Source of the DNA: UBA10107 sp963835585 | GTDB taxonomy: Archaea > Nanobdellota > Nanobdellia > Woesearchaeales > UBA10107 | Direction of reading: 5' to 3' | DNA length: 64,000 nucleotides | Assembly (NCBI GenBank): GCA_963835585.1 | Contig: CAWIGF010000001.1 | Coordinates: 275,841-339,840 of the forward strand | In this document: positions 16,282 through 25,279 of the stretch, in pieces | How the letters are laid out: each line of letters opens with the position of its first letter | How positions within the stretch are numbered: the stretch's first letter is position 1 | Position numbers and translations under genes: made by a program | The notes under the pieces: model-generated | Database searches by the model: none | The model's input: only the letters and a program-made list of their open reading frames with translations | Told to the model about the DNA's origin: nothing

Positions 16282-17928
16282 ATGGCAACAGCAGAGGATA
16301 TGGCAAAGAAGCAGAGAGAAATCTCAGTTGCAGAATTCTTTGAAAAAAACAGGCACTTGCTTGGTTTTGACAACAAAAAAAAAGCACTTCTCACAACAAT
16401 AAAAGAAGCTGTCGATAATTCTCTGGATGCATGCGAGGAGGCAAGAATATTGCCAGACCTAAATGTTGAAATAATTGAGATGAGCGAAGACAGGTTCAGG
16501 ATAATTGTCGAAGACAATGGTCCTGGAATTGTGAAGGCGCAAATTCCGAAAATATTTGCAAAACTGTTGTATGGTTCTAAATTCCATTCAATGAAACAAT
16601 CGCGCGGACAGCAGGGAATTGGAATTTCTGCCGCAGTTCTTTATGCGCAATTGACGTCAGGAAAACCGGCTAAAATAGTTTCAAGAACAGCAAAAGACAA
16701 GCCTGCCCAATACTATGAATTACACATAGATACATCGACAAACAGCCCAGACATAGTAAAGGAAGGGGAAGTTGAATGGAGAAAGGAGCATGGAACACGA
16801 GTCGAGCTTGAGATGGAGGCAACATATCAGAAAGGAGTACAGTCCGTCGATGAATATCTGAAACAGACATCAATAATCAACCCTCATGCCACAATAATCT
16901 ACACAAATCCAAAAGCAGAACAGATAATTTTCACAAGAGTAACAAAAGAGTTGCCTAAAGAAGCTCAGGAAATAAAGCCACATCCTCATGGAATTGAAGT
17001 AGGAATGCTCATCAAGATGCTGCAAGGCACGGAATCTAGAACATTGCAGGCATTCCTAACGACTGATTTCTCAAGAGTCTCTCCAGCTGTAGCAAAAGAG
17101 ATATGTGAGGAGGCAGCAATTCTCCCAAAAGAAAAACCAGAGGATGTAACGCGAGAGCAAGCTGACAGAATATGGAGAGCTATACAGAAAGTAAAGATCA
17201 TGGCTCCTCCTACGGATTGTCTTTCTCCTATAGGAAGCGAATTGCTTGAAAAAAGCTTGAAAAAAGAAATCAAGGCAGAATTCTACATATCCACATCAAG
17301 GCCCGCTTCCGTATACAGAGGAACACCTTTCATCATTGAAGCTGCATTATGCTATGGAGGAGACTTAGAGCCTGAAGGACAAGTCAGGATAATGAGGTTC
17401 GCAAATAGAGTGCCATTACAATTCCAGCAATCTGGTTGTGGAATAACTGAAGCAATAACAGACACAAATTGGAAAGCATACGGATTGCAGCAATCCGGAA
17501 ATTCAATTCCTGTAGGGCCATGCATAATCCTCGTTCACATGTCATCTGTCTGGACGCCATACACATCGGAAGCTAAAGAAGCAATTGCACATTATCCTGA
17601 AATAATAAAAGAAATAAAATTAGCTTTGCAAGAATGTGGACGAGAACTAATGCGTTATGTCGGTAAAAAACATCGAATAGGGGATGAATTAAAGAAGAGA
17701 GGATACATAGAGAAATATATACCCGTAGTTGCTGAGGCTCTCAGGGAACTATTGAGTCTCCAAAAAGTTGAAGAGACAAGGATTGAATCAAGCTTGAAAG
17801 AAATGCTCGAGAAACACAGAGGAGAAATAAAGGAAATTGCCGCGAAGAACGAGGAATATGATGAGGAATTCGCGAAGATAGGAAAGGAAGAAAAGGATGA
17901 GGAAAAAGATGGCAACAAAGAAGAGTAA
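16282..17928 (+). CDS. top6B: DNA topoisomerase VI subunit B
   Basis: 548 aa. GHKL ATPase domain: N box KEAVDNSLDACEE (E42, N46), G1 VEDNGPGI (D78), and lid GQQGIGIS at 109-116. The transducer domain follows with QSGNSIPVGP and a C-terminal helical tail rich in Glu/Lys. With Top6A it forms an A2B2 type IIB topoisomerase that passes duplexes and relaxes supercoils using ATP. It overlaps the A-subunit start by 20-32 nt, so the pair is translationally coupled. Confidence 0.97.
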   Translation: MATAEDMAKKQREISVAEFFEKNRHLLGFDNKKKALLTTIKEAVDNSLDACEEARILPDLNVEIIEMSEDRFRIIVEDNGPGIVKAQIPKIFAKLLYGSKFHSMKQSRGQQGIGISAAVLYAQLTSGKPAKIVSRTAKDKPAQYYELHIDTSTNSPDIVKEGEVEWRKEHGTRVELEMEATYQKGVQSVDEYLKQTSIINPHATIIYTNPKAEQIIFTRVTKELPKEAQEIKPHPHGIEVGMLIKMLQGTESRTLQAFLTTDFSRVSPAVAKEICEEAAILPKEKPEDVTREQADRIWRAIQKVKIMAPPTDCLSPIGSELLEKSLKKEIKAEFYISTSRPASVYRGTPFIIEAALCYGGDLEPEGQVRIMRFANRVPLQFQQSGCGITEAITDTNWKAYGLQQSGNSIPVGPCIILVHMSSVWTPYTSEAKEAIAHYPEIIKEIKLALQECGRELMRYVGKKHRIGDELKKRGYIEKYIPVVAEALRELLSLQKVEETRIESSLKEMLEKHRGEIKEIAAKNEEYDEEFAKIGKEEKDEEKDGNKEE

Positions 17929-19009
17929 CGAAGTCGTTGAAAGGCTTGAACATCTTGGGAGTTCAGTCTACAAAGAGATAATGAAAAAAGAAGTACCTGA
18001 GCTATCCATGCCATTGAGAGATCTGTCGAATGTTAGGTATGATGAAAAAGAAGGATTCTTTGATATATTAGGAAAGACAAAATCACGAACTCTGACTGCA
18101 TCCACAATCAAAACTTTCGCTCAAACTCTTAAAATGATGAACCTTTCCAAAAAATTAGTGGAAACAAATGATATCGCTACAAAAAGGGATGCTTATTATC
18201 AGTCAAAAGGGGCATGGGGCCCAGCTGGATTCGAAGAACAGGAAGAATCCGATGCGATAATGGATGACATTGAAGCTATGAGTGGCTTCAACAGGGAGCG
18301 AATTGGATTTATTCCTGACGAGGATGGTTCAGCAGTTGCGGGGGAATTAATAATAATTGATACCGATCCACAAACAAAAGAAGAGATACGAATAGATTGT
18401 GCCAGAATGGGAACTGGAGGCTATTCTGTTCCTTCTACTGTTGAACAGTTTAAATTTGAGACAAATGCAAAATTCATTCTTGCAATCGAAACATCAGGTA
18501 TGTTTTCTCGTCTAAACTATCACAAGTTCTGGAAGAAACATAATTGCATCATTATTTCTCTAAAAGGTGTTCCTTCACGAGCAACACGACGATTCATCAG
18601 AAAGTTGGCGGATGACAAAAAAATACCAGTCTATGTATTTACAGACGCAGATGGATATGGTTACTTCTCAATATACAGAACTTTGAAAGTTGGTTCCGGA
18701 AATGCAGCACACATCAATAAGTATTTCTGCGTTCCACAGGCGAAGTACATAGGAGTTACACCACAAGATATCATAGATTACAAACTCCCAACACATCCAT
18801 TGAAAGATGTTGATATTAAAAAAATCAAGGATGTTTTGAAAAATGATCCATTCTGTAAATACTCAAAAGAATGGCAGAATGCATTGAATTTGATGATTAA
18901 ACTAGGTAAAAGGGCGGAGCAACAGGCATTCTCTGCACATGATTTAAATTATGTCATGGATATCTATTTACCAGAAAAGCTGAAAAATCATAAAACATGG
19001 CTTCCATAA
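17897..19009 (+). CDS. top6A: DNA topoisomerase VI subunit A (Spo11 homolog)
   Basis: 370 aa from ATG 17897 (AAGGAAG upstream); ATG 17909 is an alternative start. The winged-helix CAP domain carries the catalytic tyrosine in KRDAYYQSKGAWGP (Y100/Y101). The TOPRIM domain holds FILAIETSG (Glu) and VFTDADGYGYF (Asp-x-Asp) for Mg2+. It makes the double-strand break through 5'-phosphotyrosyl links and works with Top6B encoded immediately upstream. Full length. Confidence 0.97.
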   Translation: MRKKMATKKSNEVVERLEHLGSSVYKEIMKKEVPELSMPLRDLSNVRYDEKEGFFDILGKTKSRTLTASTIKTFAQTLKMMNLSKKLVETNDIATKRDAYYQSKGAWGPAGFEEQEESDAIMDDIEAMSGFNRERIGFIPDEDGSAVAGELIIIDTDPQTKEEIRIDCARMGTGGYSVPSTVEQFKFETNAKFILAIETSGMFSRLNYHKFWKKHNCIIISLKGVPSRATRRFIRKLADDKKIPVYVFTDADGYGYFSIYRTLKVGSGNAAHINKYFCVPQAKYIGVTPQDIIDYKLPTHPLKDVDIKKIKDVLKNDPFCKYSKEWQNALNLMIKLGKRAEQQAFSAHDLNYVMDIYLPEKLKNHKTWLP

Positions 19010-19094
19010 TTATGCCATAATTCCGACATCTGTCAGAATTTGACCACAGGACAACTGCAGACAAGATATTTAAATCGAAATTCTTGAATACATT

Positions 19095-19970
19095 ATGATC
19101 AATCAAATGAAGATAAATATTTCTGAATTGGTGCCAAAAGAGTGGAATATAAAACAAATAGGTAAGAATTATTTGAAAATTTCATTTCTTAGAGAAGGAA
19201 GAGGAAATCAAGCTAGACCATTTATTCTTCCCAGAGAAATTGCCATTAATGAAGAATTAGTATCAGCAGTGGCAATGTATATAGGAGATGGAAAAACGAG
19301 TAACGATGCTTATCATTTGGACTATACTTAAAAAGATAATGACATAATAAAATTTATACTTGATAGTTTTAGAAATACATTCAACATTAAAGAAATGTAT
19401 TATCAAATATCCTCCAAAAAAATAACGGAAGCATCATTAGAAAAATGGTCAAGGTACATTGGTATTCCGAAAGATTCAATCAAAACAAGAACATCAGACA
19501 GGTTTAGATTTGATTGCTTTAAATTCCAGATTAGTGGAAAAATATTCATAGAAATATTCAAGAGAATAATAACAGAGGTTCTGGAAATAGATTATTCCAA
19601 ACACCCAAGTTTAAGACAAGCGTTTTTGAGAGGATTGTTTGCAGCAGAAGGAAGTGTTAATATCAATAAACAGAAAAATTATCTTGTTTACATAGGATAT
19701 CATTTTTCTTATGCCAAAGAAGAAAAACTTGCAGAATTTGTTCAGAAATTGTTAAAGCTTGAAAATATAAGTTCTAAATCTACACTTAGAGAAAAGAAGG
19801 GCGAGAGATATTTGCAGATAACAAGTTGGGAGAATTACAGCAAATGCTGGAGGATTGGACTTTTTGATTTAAGTAAAAGAAAGAAAGATGCATTTATGTG
19901 GAAATTGAAGCAAATAAAGTCAAGTTGTCACGTAAGTAATGACATAAAAGTTGCTCTTTTCAAGACATAA
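19095..19970 (+). pseudogene. LAGLIDADG endonuclease-like gene broken by one in-frame stop
   Basis: A single frame runs from ATG 19095 to 19970, interrupted only by TAA at 19329-19331. Before the stop is VSAVAMYIGDGKTS (first LAGLIDADG motif), after it KDNDIIKFIL, and later RQAFLRGLFAAEGSVN (second motif, with acidic Glu). The joined 290 residues have the length and order of a two-motif LAGLIDADG homing endonuclease. It is free-standing, about 85 bp after top6A, with a TATA-like ATATTTAAAT at 19064-19073. It is a decaying mobile gene, or a sequencing error or stop readthrough preserves it; either way it is not inside an intein here. Confidence 0.78.
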
Positions 19971-20032
19971 CACAGGCTTCATTAATCCCATAACTTTTAT
20001 ATATAAATACCAGGTTCTAAATGTTTATCAAT

Positions 20033-20130
20033 GCGGTCGTAGCTCAGCTTGGATAGAGCACTAGATAAGCAAAAAAGCTTAGGTGAACCTTCTAAGCTAG
20101 GGGTCGTGGGTCCAAATCCCATCGACCGCG
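20033..20130 (+). tRNA. tRNA-Arg (TCT) with intron inside the anticodon stem
   Basis: Acceptor GCGGTCG/CGACCGC (20033-20039, 20123-20129), D arm GCTC/GAGC, T arm GTGGG/CCCAT (last pair G-U), discriminator G at 20130. The 27-43 region is too long. Removing 23 nt (20065-20087) joins CTAG to CCTTCTAAGCTAG, giving stem CTAGC/GCTAG and loop CTTCTAA with anticodon UCU. The intron therefore lies between positions 30 and 31 rather than the usual 37/38. The intron 3' part can pair with exon bases (AGCTTAG with CTAAGCT), giving a plausible splicing structure. Confidence 0.85.
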
Positions 20131-20133
20131 CTT

Positions 20134-20205
20134 GCGGATATGGCCAAGCAGTTAAGGCAAGAGGCTGCAACCCTCTGATCCCCGGTGCAAATCCGGGTAT
20201 CCGCT
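20134..20205 (+). tRNA. tRNA-Cys (GCA)
   Basis: Acceptor GCGGATA/TATCCGC, D stem GCC/GGC, anticodon stem AGAGG/CCTCT with loop CTGCAAC (anticodon GCA), T stem CCCGG/CCGGG, discriminator U at 20205, the standard cysteine identity base. No intron. It lies 3 nt after tRNA-Arg, so the two are probably one transcript. The T run just after (20205-20211) may terminate it. Confidence 0.93.
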
Positions 20206-20253
20206 TTTTTTAAGATAAGATTTAAAAAGGTCTAATCCTAAAGTACATATAAA

Positions 20254-20592
20254 ATGTTCAAAAAAGATGAAAATGAGAGCCTTAAGTCGTTCTTTACGGA
20301 CCTTATAAAAACACACCTTCTTGGAAGAATAAAACAGCACTTAGATGAGTTCATAGACTCCATACAGGAGACGATTGTCGTAACACAAAGAAAGTTCATA
20401 CGAAGCATGACTGCTGCTGCATTGTTTATTGTTGGATTGGTTTTCATCGTGGTGGGTGCAGCATATTTCTTCATAGATGTCCTTAAGTTTACACGAAGTT
20501 CTGTTTTTTTGATTGGAGGAATAGTACTTGTACTCATATCGATAATTCTTGCGCAATCCGCGAAGTTATTGAAATATGACTTTAAAAAATAA
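20254..20592 (+). CDS. Two-helix membrane protein, holin-X/DUF1469-like
   Basis: 112 aa. An amphipathic N-terminal helix (residues 1-45, ESLKSFFTDLIKTHLLGRIK) is followed by two transmembrane helices at about 52-74 and 83-101 separated by a short loop. This matches small archaeal and bacterial proteins related to the holin-X/DUF1469 group, whose function is not settled. It is followed 14 bp later by a small Lys/Ala-rich protein, a pairing seen for DUF883/ElaB-like partners. Confidence 0.7.
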   Translation: MFKKDENESLKSFFTDLIKTHLLGRIKQHLDEFIDSIQETIVVTQRKFIRSMTAAALFIVGLVFIVVGAAYFFIDVLKFTRSSVFLIGGIVLVLISIILAQSAKLLKYDFKK

Positions 20593-20606
20593 AAGAGGGT
20601 ATGCAT

Positions 20607-20831
20607 ATGAAAAGGAAAAAAATGAACATTAAACAAGTTGAGGCAAGATTAAAGGCTGATGTCAACAAGGCAAAATTACAGATTGCAAAGGCAAAGAAAC
20701 AGGCAATGGATGCCGAGAAGAAAATGATTAGCATGGCAAAAAAGGATCCGAAAAAAGCATTGGCAATCGCAGCGGGAGCTGGAGCTGTGCTTGGAGCAGT
20801 TGCCGCTACATTGATGAGAAGAAAGAGATAA
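20607..20831 (+). CDS. Small Lys/Ala-rich membrane-associated protein
   Basis: 74 aa from ATG 20607, favoured over ATG 20601 because AGAGGG lies about 7 nt upstream. A long basic helix (RLKADVNKAKLQIAKAKKQA) leads to a Gly/Ala-rich helix (ALAIAAGAGAVLGAVAATLM) and an RRKR end. The layout resembles ElaB/DUF883-type tail-anchored proteins that coat the membrane or bind ribosomes in bacteria; in this genome the role is unknown. A T-rich terminator-like stretch follows at 20833-20852. Confidence 0.68.
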   Translation: MKRKKMNIKQVEARLKADVNKAKLQIAKAKKQAMDAEKKMISMAKKDPKKALAIAAGAGAVLGAVAATLMRRKR

Positions 20832-20856
20832 TTTTTCTCATTTTCTTTTTTTTAAT

Positions 20857-22137
20857 ATGAATAAAAATAAACTTATTATTCTTGGAAGCGCACTGCTTTT
20901 ACTGCTTGTGCTTAGTTATTTTGATCCATTAACTCTTTGGGACGAGAATGCTTATCTTGGAAATGCACGCTCACACATAGCAAATGCGAGCTACACTGAA
21001 AATTTCCGCTATCCTCTTCTTGAATTCATTGTCGCAGGAGCTTGGAAAATAACAGGAGAAAGTATTTTCGTCGCAAGAATAATTGCCATCTTATTTTATC
21101 TTGGAACAGTATATCTATTCTATCTACTGTCTAAAAAATATTTCAAGAAAAACGAATTACTAACAATATTTTTTGCTTTCTCTCCTCTTATGATATATTG
21201 GGGTTTTAGAGTATATACAGACATACCATCGCTGTTCTTCATCATGCTGTCATTCTATTTTATGGACAAATCATATCTTCTTGCTGGAATTGCTGGCGGC
21301 TTGGGGTTCGTAACAAGATTCACTGCAGTCCTCTATATAGGAGCGATCACATTATATCTATTTTCAATCAAGAAGATTAAGAAATCATTTGTATATTTAT
21401 GCGGAGTTGCAATAATAATTATTCCATGGCTTATCCGCAATTACGTGCTTCACGGAAATCCAATATGGGATTTTATGACATATAATTCAATGAACAACAT
21501 ATACAACACATTCAAATCCCCTCTTCCGTTCCTATTGGATCTCATCATTTATGGAAACATATTCCTGATTATACTCATTATTGCTATAAGAAAACTTGTC
21601 AAAAATGACAAGTTCAGAGCCATGCTCATCTACATATCTGTTTACATAATTTATATCGCGTTCATCAGCCATGTAAAGGAATCAAGATACATAATTGGGA
21701 TTCTTCCATTTGTATTCATTCTTGGATGGAGCGGAATAATGTCAATCAAAAAGAAAAACATAAGAAATACTTTAATCCTCGCAATTGCAGTTATAAGTTT
21801 CTGTCTTCTTATAAACACACTATTTTCAATAAATAGAGAGTTCTATTGTGACAGAAATAGTAGCATCCTGCAGACAATACATTACTTTGATGATGAACAC
21901 AACATAAACATCATAAGCAACGTATGGCCTTGGTTTGGATACTATAATAATTTTGGTGTCCATGCAATATATATGCAAAACATAACAGAGTTAATCAATG
22001 AGAATCATCCAAAATATTTCGTATATACGGAAGGTAGGGGGGATCCGTTCAATGAAACGTTGCTGAATTCTACGCTTCATCAAACAAATCAGTTTTTCGG
22101 AATATGCAGAGATGTGACAACAATCTATTCAACTTGA
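20857..22137 (+). CDS. GT39/GT83-like membrane glycosyltransferase
   Basis: 426 aa with about ten hydrophobic segments. The first external loop has the acidic pair WDENAYLG and the second has FRYPLLEFIVAG, as in PMT-type (GT-C) transferases that use lipid-linked sugars. A further conserved region is FRVYTDIPSLFFIMLSFYF. It probably transfers a sugar from a polyprenyl phosphate donor to a lipid or protein outside the membrane. It converges with the thioredoxin-fold gene (9-bp overlap) and lies near a GT2 enzyme, suggesting a surface glycosylation locus that could serve the sequon-rich proteins nearby. Confidence 0.82.
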   Translation: MNKNKLIILGSALLLLLVLSYFDPLTLWDENAYLGNARSHIANASYTENFRYPLLEFIVAGAWKITGESIFVARIIAILFYLGTVYLFYLLSKKYFKKNELLTIFFAFSPLMIYWGFRVYTDIPSLFFIMLSFYFMDKSYLLAGIAGGLGFVTRFTAVLYIGAITLYLFSIKKIKKSFVYLCGVAIIIIPWLIRNYVLHGNPIWDFMTYNSMNNIYNTFKSPLPFLLDLIIYGNIFLIILIIAIRKLVKNDKFRAMLIYISVYIIYIAFISHVKESRYIIGILPFVFILGWSGIMSIKKKNIRNTLILAIAVISFCLLINTLFSINREFYCDRNSSILQTIHYFDDEHNINIISNVWPWFGYYNNFGVHAIYMQNITELINENHPKYFVYTEGRGDPFNETLLNSTLHQTNQFFGICRDVTTIYST

Positions 22138-22770
22138 TCTATTCAATATAGAAAGTACTACATCAGAATCCATAAATCCAGCATATGTTGTCCCATTAAT
22201 GACCAAAGAAGGTGCCTTAGTGATGTTATATGTTGCCTTCAAAGCAGAGACAGCTGAACTGTTCAGATTTACGTCAAATGAATATACATATGCGTTTGGC
22301 AGCATTTTCTTGACATAATTCAAGACAAATCCCTGGGAATCGCAAGTATTACAGTCGTTTTGGTTAGAGTAGAAAAAAAGAATGGGTGTCGAGTTTATGT
22401 CACACTGATGCACTGCCCTTTTGACAAAAAGGAATTGCTGTATCTCTACCAATGAATAATATTGTTTTAGGTTTAGAACCTGGTCGTTGTTCTTGCCAAG
22501 CGATTCTTCCATGCTAGTAAGTTTGTTGCCAAGATCAGATAATTCTGCATCAATAGGACCAAAATTCAGGGCAACACATGGATTCTGGGACAGAACATCA
22601 TACTGAACCTCTTGATTTAACGAATCAATACGAACATTGTTATAGATATCACTAAGTTGGTTGAGCTTCGCCTCGTTGAAATAATTATCCATTACAATAA
22701 TCAAAAGAAAAATGAGCACAGTCAGTGAGAATGCGGCAATTAACTTTGATTTTGGCAATTCCCTGTCCAT
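22129..22770 (-). CDS. Membrane-anchored thioredoxin-fold protein
   Basis: 213 aa from ATG 22770 (MDRELPKSK), 1 nt after the upstream gene's stop; an earlier ATG at 22791 is possible. One N-terminal transmembrane helix (LIAAFSLTVLIFLLIIVMD), a coiled linker, then a thioredoxin fold: PILFFYSNQNDCNTCDSQG with a C-x(2)-C active pair, and the cis-Pro loop KAPSLVINGTTYAGF. It resembles DsbA/DsbE-type extracytoplasmic redox proteins. It could oxidise or repair the many cysteine-rich secreted proteins encoded in this window; that link is inference. Confidence 0.8.
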   Translation of the reverse strand: MDRELPKSKLIAAFSLTVLIFLLIIVMDNYFNEAKLNQLSDIYNNVRIDSLNQEVQYDVLSQNPCVALNFGPIDAELSDLGNKLTSMEESLGKNNDQVLNLKQYYSLVEIQQFLFVKRAVHQCDINSTPILFFYSNQNDCNTCDSQGFVLNYVKKMLPNAYVYSFDVNLNSSAVSALKATYNITKAPSLVINGTTYAGFMDSDVVLSILNRSS

Positions 22771-22771
22771 T

Positions 22772-24016
22772 TCAATCTTTCTTCCAGACAACGCCTGCCC
22801 ACTTTATTTTTTTGCCTGTTGTTTTGTAGAATATCGCGGAAAGCCACCATACAGCATAAAGTGGCATGTACAAGAAGAGGACAAGGATGTATGAAGCAAC
22901 AAACTTTCCTTTGTCATTCGAAATCCATCTTCCGCCGAAAACAAGAACCGTTCCGAAAAGGAAGCAGACAAGACTTATGGCAGTTATCAATCCAGGTGAA
23001 AGATAAAACCAATCAATCTTGAAATTTAGAACCTTCGTGATATCGAAATGTATGGCAATCATATTGGAAAAGAATTGCTTTACATTATTAAACAGGAGCT
23101 GGGAGCTGTATGCAAGAATGGCAAAAGTGAATATGACAGAAATAATTGCGCTTGGAAGGTAAAGCAACCCGAGTGTCCCGTATTTTTTGCTGAACATAAA
23201 TTTGTACTTCCACATATTATCCATCGATCCCTTGTACCACCTTATTCTCTGATTGAGCAAAGGGCCGAAATTTGAAGGGGCAACAGTGTACGAACATGCA
23301 TCAGGGGCAGATTCTATAATATATCCATGAGACTGCATCCTCATTGCCAGTTCCATGTCCTCGGCGACATTATCTACATCATAAACTCCGTATTTATCGA
23401 AGAAAACCTTTCTATATGCACTAAAAGGTCCTGGAGTCACATAGATGCAATTTATGAAAGCGGCTACCTTTTTCAGAAAAATATTCATGAGGTATTCTAT
23501 GTGTTGTATTCTTTGAAGTATTCCTTTTGGCTTGTGAACTTTCATTCCTGACGTGACAGCTATAACCTTTGGATTATCAAAGTAACCTATCATCTTCATC
23601 AAGGCATCGCTGTCGACGTATGAATCTGCATCTAAAGTTACAATGATCTCTCCAGATGCTCTTTTTATGCCATAGTTCCTTGCATCGGCTGTACCGCCAT
23701 TCTTTTTTGAGAAAACCTTGAAATTCTTTGATTCATATTTTTTCATTATCTCCAAAGTATTATCTTTTGATTCATCGTCGACAAATATATACTCTATTTT
23801 CCCCTTGGGATACTCTAAGTTCAAAAGGGACTTTATTGTATTTTCTATTCTTTCTTTCTCATTGAATGCCGCAACAATTATGCTGACTTTGGGATATCTT
23901 GTCGGTTTTGGATTTTTAAAGTTCTCCCTGTTCTCATAAAGAACAAGCAAATAGAATATCGTCGTGAATATTCCTAAAAAGGATGCGCCATATATAAACC
24001 ATATAAAAAAGCTCAT
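22772..24016 (-). CDS. Processive GT2 family glycosyltransferase
   Basis: 414 aa. N-terminal membrane helix, then a GT-A domain: SIIVAAFNEKERIENTIKSL, VDDESKDNT, LDADSYVD (DxD metal site), EDMELAMRM (catalytic Asp) and QRIRWYKGSMDN, the Q-x(2)-RW motif of processive synthases. Three C-terminal transmembrane helices follow, as in hyaluronan, cellulose and PNAG synthases. It probably builds a beta-linked exopolysaccharide or glycolipid from UDP-sugars. It is followed 1 nt later by the thioredoxin-fold gene. Confidence 0.88.
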   Translation of the reverse strand: MSFFIWFIYGASFLGIFTTIFYLLVLYENRENFKNPKPTRYPKVSIIVAAFNEKERIENTIKSLLNLEYPKGKIEYIFVDDESKDNTLEIMKKYESKNFKVFSKKNGGTADARNYGIKRASGEIIVTLDADSYVDSDALMKMIGYFDNPKVIAVTSGMKVHKPKGILQRIQHIEYLMNIFLKKVAAFINCIYVTPGPFSAYRKVFFDKYGVYDVDNVAEDMELAMRMQSHGYIIESAPDACSYTVAPSNFGPLLNQRIRWYKGSMDNMWKYKFMFSKKYGTLGLLYLPSAIISVIFTFAILAYSSQLLFNNVKQFFSNMIAIHFDITKVLNFKIDWFYLSPGLITAISLVCFLFGTVLVFGGRWISNDKGKFVASYILVLFLYMPLYAVWWLSAIFYKTTGKKIKWAGVVWKKD

Positions 24017-24145
24017 GATATATGACTAAAATACATCTTTTTTAAATCTTTTGAACGAATGGTAGTCTATATTGGGCTTATGAGCGCCCATGGTGCCATT
24101 TTGCTGTTCAGAAGATATTTAAATGCCCTTAACTATTTTTCAAGC

Positions 24146-24856
24146 ATGAGGCTCAAGACCAAAGAAGATATTACAAAAGACATGAAAACTGCAACACAAA
24201 CAGTTCTTGATGAACTCCTTGATGGTGGCTTTGAAAATGATGTTGTTAGCACAATATACGGGCCAGCTGGCTCCGGAAAGACAAATATATGCATATTGAC
24301 TGCGATAAATGTTGCAAAAAATGGTGGAAAAGTCATATTTATCGACACAGAAGGAGGATTTTCAGCTGAACGCGCAAAACAAATATGCGGCGATAAAACG
24401 AAAGAAATCCTTGATAGAATATTCTTCCTAAATCCTGTTGATTTTAAGGAGCAACAGGAAGCATTCGAGACTCTCAAGAGTTCTATCGATGACAGTGTCA
24501 AACTCATAGTCGTTGATACCATATCCATGCTATATAGACTGGAACTCGGAAAATCCGAAGAACCATATAATGTTAATGCAGCTCTTGGAAGGCAGATTGC
24601 CTATTTGACCCAGATCGCAAGAAAGAAAAATATACCTGTGTTGATTGCAAATCAGGTTTATTCTGATTTCGATAATCCGAATGGTGTGAAAATAGTCGGA
24701 GGAGATATACTGAAATACGGTTCAAAGTGTTTAATTGAGTTGCAAACAGGACACAACGGAATAAGAAAAGCTATGTTGATAAAACATCGCTCATTACCAC
24801 AATCTAAAGAAGTTTTGTTTAAGATAGTCAACGAAGGACTTGTTGATGTTGAATGA
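24146..24856 (+). CDS. radB: RadB recombinase paralog
   Basis: 236 aa from ATG 24146 (MRLKTKEDI). ATATTTAAAT at 24115-24124 puts this ATG at the expected start of a leaderless mRNA, so the longer upstream frame is rejected. Walker A GPAGSGKT at residues 39-46 and Walker B VKLIVVDTISML. The core RecA fold has no N-terminal helix-hairpin-helix domain, the hallmark of RadB versus RadA. It is thought to help RadA load on ssDNA. Two further genes follow within 4 nt and with an overlap, forming a short operon. Confidence 0.93.
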   Translation: MRLKTKEDITKDMKTATQTVLDELLDGGFENDVVSTIYGPAGSGKTNICILTAINVAKNGGKVIFIDTEGGFSAERAKQICGDKTKEILDRIFFLNPVDFKEQQEAFETLKSSIDDSVKLIVVDTISMLYRLELGKSEEPYNVNAALGRQIAYLTQIARKKNIPVLIANQVYSDFDNPNGVKIVGGDILKYGSKCLIELQTGHNGIRKAMLIKHRSLPQSKEVLFKIVNEGLVDVE

Positions 24857-24859
24857 TGT

Positions 24860-25279
24860 ATGGAAAAAATTGTACTGATATCATGCGTTAGCAAAAAACT
24901 TTCCTGTAAAACGGTAGCTGAGAGCCTGTACATAAGTCCACTTTTCAAATATAATCTCGCTTTTGCAAAATCAATGAATCCAAATAAGATATTTATTCTT
25001 TCTGCGGAACACGGACTTCTATACCTAGATAAGGAAATAGAACCATATGATAAAACATTAAATAATATGAATTCAAGAGAGATTAAAGCCTGGTCGGAAC
25101 ACGTTCTGAAGCAGCTCAAGGATGTCTCAAATACTGATGAGGATATGTTCATATTCTTGGCAGGAGACAGATACAGAAAATATCTTCTTCCTCATATCAA
25201 GCATTATCAAATACCTATGAAAGGTCTTGGAATAGGAAAACAACTTGGATATCTGAAAAAGAAGGTGGCTTATGTCTGA
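24860..25279 (+). CDS. DUF6884-like protein
   Basis: 139 aa. Starts with IVLISCVSKKL and includes LYISPLFKYNLAFAKS, then ILSAEHGLLYLDKEIEPYDK, the conserved core of DUF6884 (a Rossmann-like fold distantly related to YaaA/DpdA-type proteins). Function is not established; members often sit beside nucleases. Here it lies 3 nt after radB and overlaps the following GIY-YIG gene by 8 bp, so the three are probably one transcript. Confidence 0.75.
   Translation: MEKIVLISCVSKKLSCKTVAESLYISPLFKYNLAFAKSMNPNKIFILSAEHGLLYLDKEIEPYDKTLNNMNSREIKAWSEHVLKQLKDVSNTDEDMFIFLAGDRYRKYLLPHIKHYQIPMKGLGIGKQLGYLKKKVAYV

Noticed and set aside
19009..19095. Intein or intron in top6A
   Set aside because: top6A is complete through its C-terminus before the LAGLIDADG frame, so the endonuclease is free-standing.
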